Assembly: GCF_042432825.1 (NCBI RefSeq)
Contig: NZ_JBHLWN010000095.1
Coordinates: 1-33,018, forward strand
DNA from: Gordoniibacillus chartarius
GTDB lineage: Bacteria > Bacillota > Bacilli > Paenibacillales > NBRC-103111
Reading direction: 5' to 3'
Length of the DNA: 33,018 bases
The position numbers were made by a program, and so were the translations under genes. The stretch's first letter is position 1. Every line of letters begins with the position of its first letter. This document shows, piece by piece, positions 31,814 to 33,018 of the stretch. Below the pieces are notes generated by a model. That model did no database searches and had not been told where the DNA came from. It saw only the letters and a program-made list of their open reading frames with translations.

Positions 31814-32548
31814 TTATAATTGTACGTTATTGACGACTTCAATCATTGCTGGCAGCTTGCGGTTGGAACCGCCGCTAAAACTGAACTGGTTTGGTACATT
31901 CATTTGAGTAGCGGTGCTTCCATCAAGGAAGATTCCTTGAAGCCCGTTGGAGGAGTCAATCCCTTTGCACGCTTCACGGAAAACATCCATTGTCACATTT
32001 TGCGTTGTAATGACAAGGTACACGTTAAGCGAATTGCCATAGAGTAGGGCAGTTCGCGGTATAGCCGATGTTGGGAATTGATCGTTCACAAGTTCTTGAT
32101 TGTTGCTGCGCATCGTGTTCCATGCGGAATCGCTCTGTAAATGCATGCTCAGTCCACCTTGAGCCCAGTAACGATCGGGATTGCCGATCGTTAATTCTGC
32201 AGCACTTTGGATTATTTGCTGTCGATAGGTTCTCCAGTCTGCATCCCATACCAACGTACCCTTATTTACGTGATGGCCGGTTGAATCATTGTTATAGTAA
32301 CCGCATGCGAACACGCTCGAGCCGCCAGGTTGCACGGTAGTTGAATTCTGAATGCAGATGGATTGAACGGTTTGCGTCTTATCATCGAAGAAACCTGCAT
32401 TAACGCCAACGAGTCCGGATGCTGGAACAGTACCGCTGATTGGAGTTAATTTAATGTTATTCGGGGATGTTTTGATTACGTGCAAGCGAACATATCCACC
32501 CTTAATGCTCGAATACGAATCGATAACAGAATATACATAGTAGGCCAT
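31814..32548 (-). CDS. Phosphodiester-glycosidase-domain protein (NAGPA-like)
   Basis: Proteins of this family cleave sugar phosphodiesters or peptidoglycan-linked sugars. The 244-aa protein shows VNAGFFDDKTQTVQSICIQN near residues 48-67, AIPRTALLYGN in the middle and GLQGIFLDGSTATQMNVPN close to the end, which follow the order NGGFF / R-T-A / LDGG-S typical of the fold. FLDGSTATQM departs from the usual LDGGGSS. No signal peptide is visible, which is odd for a family that is often exported. It starts at ATG 32548 with GGAGG ten bases upstream. Activity and substrate are unknown. Confidence 0.7.
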   Translation of the reverse strand: MAYYVYSVIDSYSSIKGGYVRLHVIKTSPNNIKLTPISGTVPASGLVGVNAGFFDDKTQTVQSICIQNSTTVQPGGSSVFACGYYNNDSTGHHVNKGTLVWDADWRTYRQQIIQSAAELTIGNPDRYWAQGGLSMHLQSDSAWNTMRSNNQELVNDQFPTSAIPRTALLYGNSLNVYLVITTQNVTMDVFREACKGIDSSNGLQGIFLDGSTATQMNVPNQFSFSGGSNRKLPAMIEVVNNVQL

Positions 32549-32596
32549 CTTCTTTTAACCTCCGGTAAATGTGATAGTAAAGCACGGGTGTGTCTA

Positions 32597-32618
32597 TCGC
32601 GGTTCACCCTTACCGCGA
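32597..32618. repeat. Inverted repeat upstream of the phosphodiester-glycosidase-like gene
   Basis: TCGCGGT-TCACCCTT-ACCGCGA is a perfect seven-base stem with an eight-base loop, 49 bases before the start of the minus-strand gene. No T-run follows on either strand, so it may be a leader structure or an operator. The rest of 32549-32700 shows nothing recognisable. Confidence 0.35.
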
Positions 32619-32700
32619 AGACTTTAATGCCTTACATCATATAAAGTGGAGGATGAGGTCATATTTACAACCATGCTTCATTACTTTTGAAGAAACAGAA

Positions 32701-33018
32701 AGAGGCTGTCCCAAAAGCAGTTTTTGGAATACCCTATAGCAAGAAAATAAGCACTGGCATTGCATAAAAGTTATCACGAAAAACCCACATTAAATATTTA
32801 CTAATAATGTAAATATAAGTGTTATTTTCATGGCAACTGCACAAAAAAGCTCCTATTATGGAGGTAGACGCGTTACCCATCTACTCTCCACAAAAGGAGC
32901 CAACCCATGGGTAGCTTACACAATTTAAAGGGTATTCGTCAATGTTTTAATTACATCTGTCAGTGTCAAGCTAGCGTGGGCAGTCATTTAAGATGCCTGG
33001 AACGCGAACCCCGAAGGA
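32701..33018 (+). mobile_element. Possible left end of an insertion sequence (partial, runs off the window)
   Basis: AGAGGCTGTCCCAAAAGC at 32701 resembles the terminal repeats of IS1182-like and related elements of Firmicutes. Base composition turns AT-rich right after it, unlike the flanking genes. A structured segment (GGAGGTAGA against TCTACTCTCC, and GCTCC against GGAGC) lies at 32848-32900 and precedes a frame that is open to the edge. The opposite end and any target duplication are outside the window, so this remains tentative. Confidence 0.35.
32907..33018 (+). CDS. Start of an open frame running off the right edge (partial, unknown)
   Basis: The frame starts at ATG 32907, with AAAAGGAG eight bases upstream, and stays open for 37 codons to the window end. 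It begins MGSLHNLKGIRQCFNYICQC and is rich in cysteine and basic residues further on (SHLRCLEREPRR). I cannot match it to a family; a transposase N-terminus would fit the possible insertion-sequence end upstream. Too little is present to decide. Confidence 0.35.
   Translation, partial: MGSLHNLKGIRQCFNYICQCQASVGSHLRCLEREPRR

Noticed and set aside
1..33018. CRISPR array or rRNA genes
   Set aside because: No regularly spaced direct repeats and no rRNA-like sequence were found anywhere in the window.

Overview
The window looks like chromosome of a Paenibacillus-type, aerobic, endospore-forming Firmicute. Shine-Dalgarno sites are strong AGGAGG types, TTG and GTG starts are frequent, and intrinsic terminators are of the classic hairpin plus T-run kind. 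The gene families (DUF3231, NucB-like nuclease, OpuA/GbsR, EhuBCDA plus Ect, YdbD-type Mn catalase) are those of that group. All assignments come from reading protein motifs; no database was searched.

Left part (1-12.6 kb): a small unknown gene and a manganese catalase lead into a seven-gene ectoine locus, ehuB-ehuC-ehuD-ehuA-ectA-ectB-ectCD. It joins an ectoine/hydroxyectoine importer to the full biosynthetic route. Its last gene is a single reading frame that fuses ectoine synthase (EctC) to ectoine hydroxylase (EctD), with the metal ligands of both enzymes intact. Just downstream, a separate promoter drives a ydaO/yuaA-type cyclic di-AMP riboswitch ahead of a 153-residue protein of unknown function. 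A tyrosine recombinase, a DUF2254 membrane protein and a BCCT betaine-type transporter follow.

Middle (12.6-21.9 kb): gbsR (minus strand) diverges from a complete glycine betaine ABC transporter, opuAA-opuAB-opuAC. Together with the ectoine locus, the BCCT carrier and the c-di-AMP riboswitch, about 14 kb is devoted largely to osmoadaptation. Next come a membrane HD-GYP protein, a SWIM zinc-finger protein, and a compact overlapping operon of a CheY-like receiver, a CheC-like phosphatase and a PAS-GGDEF diguanylate cyclase. This operon lies between two near-identical terminators.

Right part (21.9-33 kb): a small unknown gene; an FAD oxidoreductase translationally coupled to two tandem DUF3231 proteins and followed by a WrbA-like flavoprotein; then, on the minus strand, a phosphonate/phosphite-type importer operon (phnD-phnE-phnE-phnC) ending in a Cys-type phosphatase. 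A divergent GntR-family regulator and a perfect 18-bp palindrome over the phnD -10 box suggest its control circuit. Beyond that are a broken nucB-like nuclease gene, a phosphodiester-glycosidase-like gene (minus strand), and at the right edge a possible insertion-sequence end with the start of an open frame that runs out of the window.
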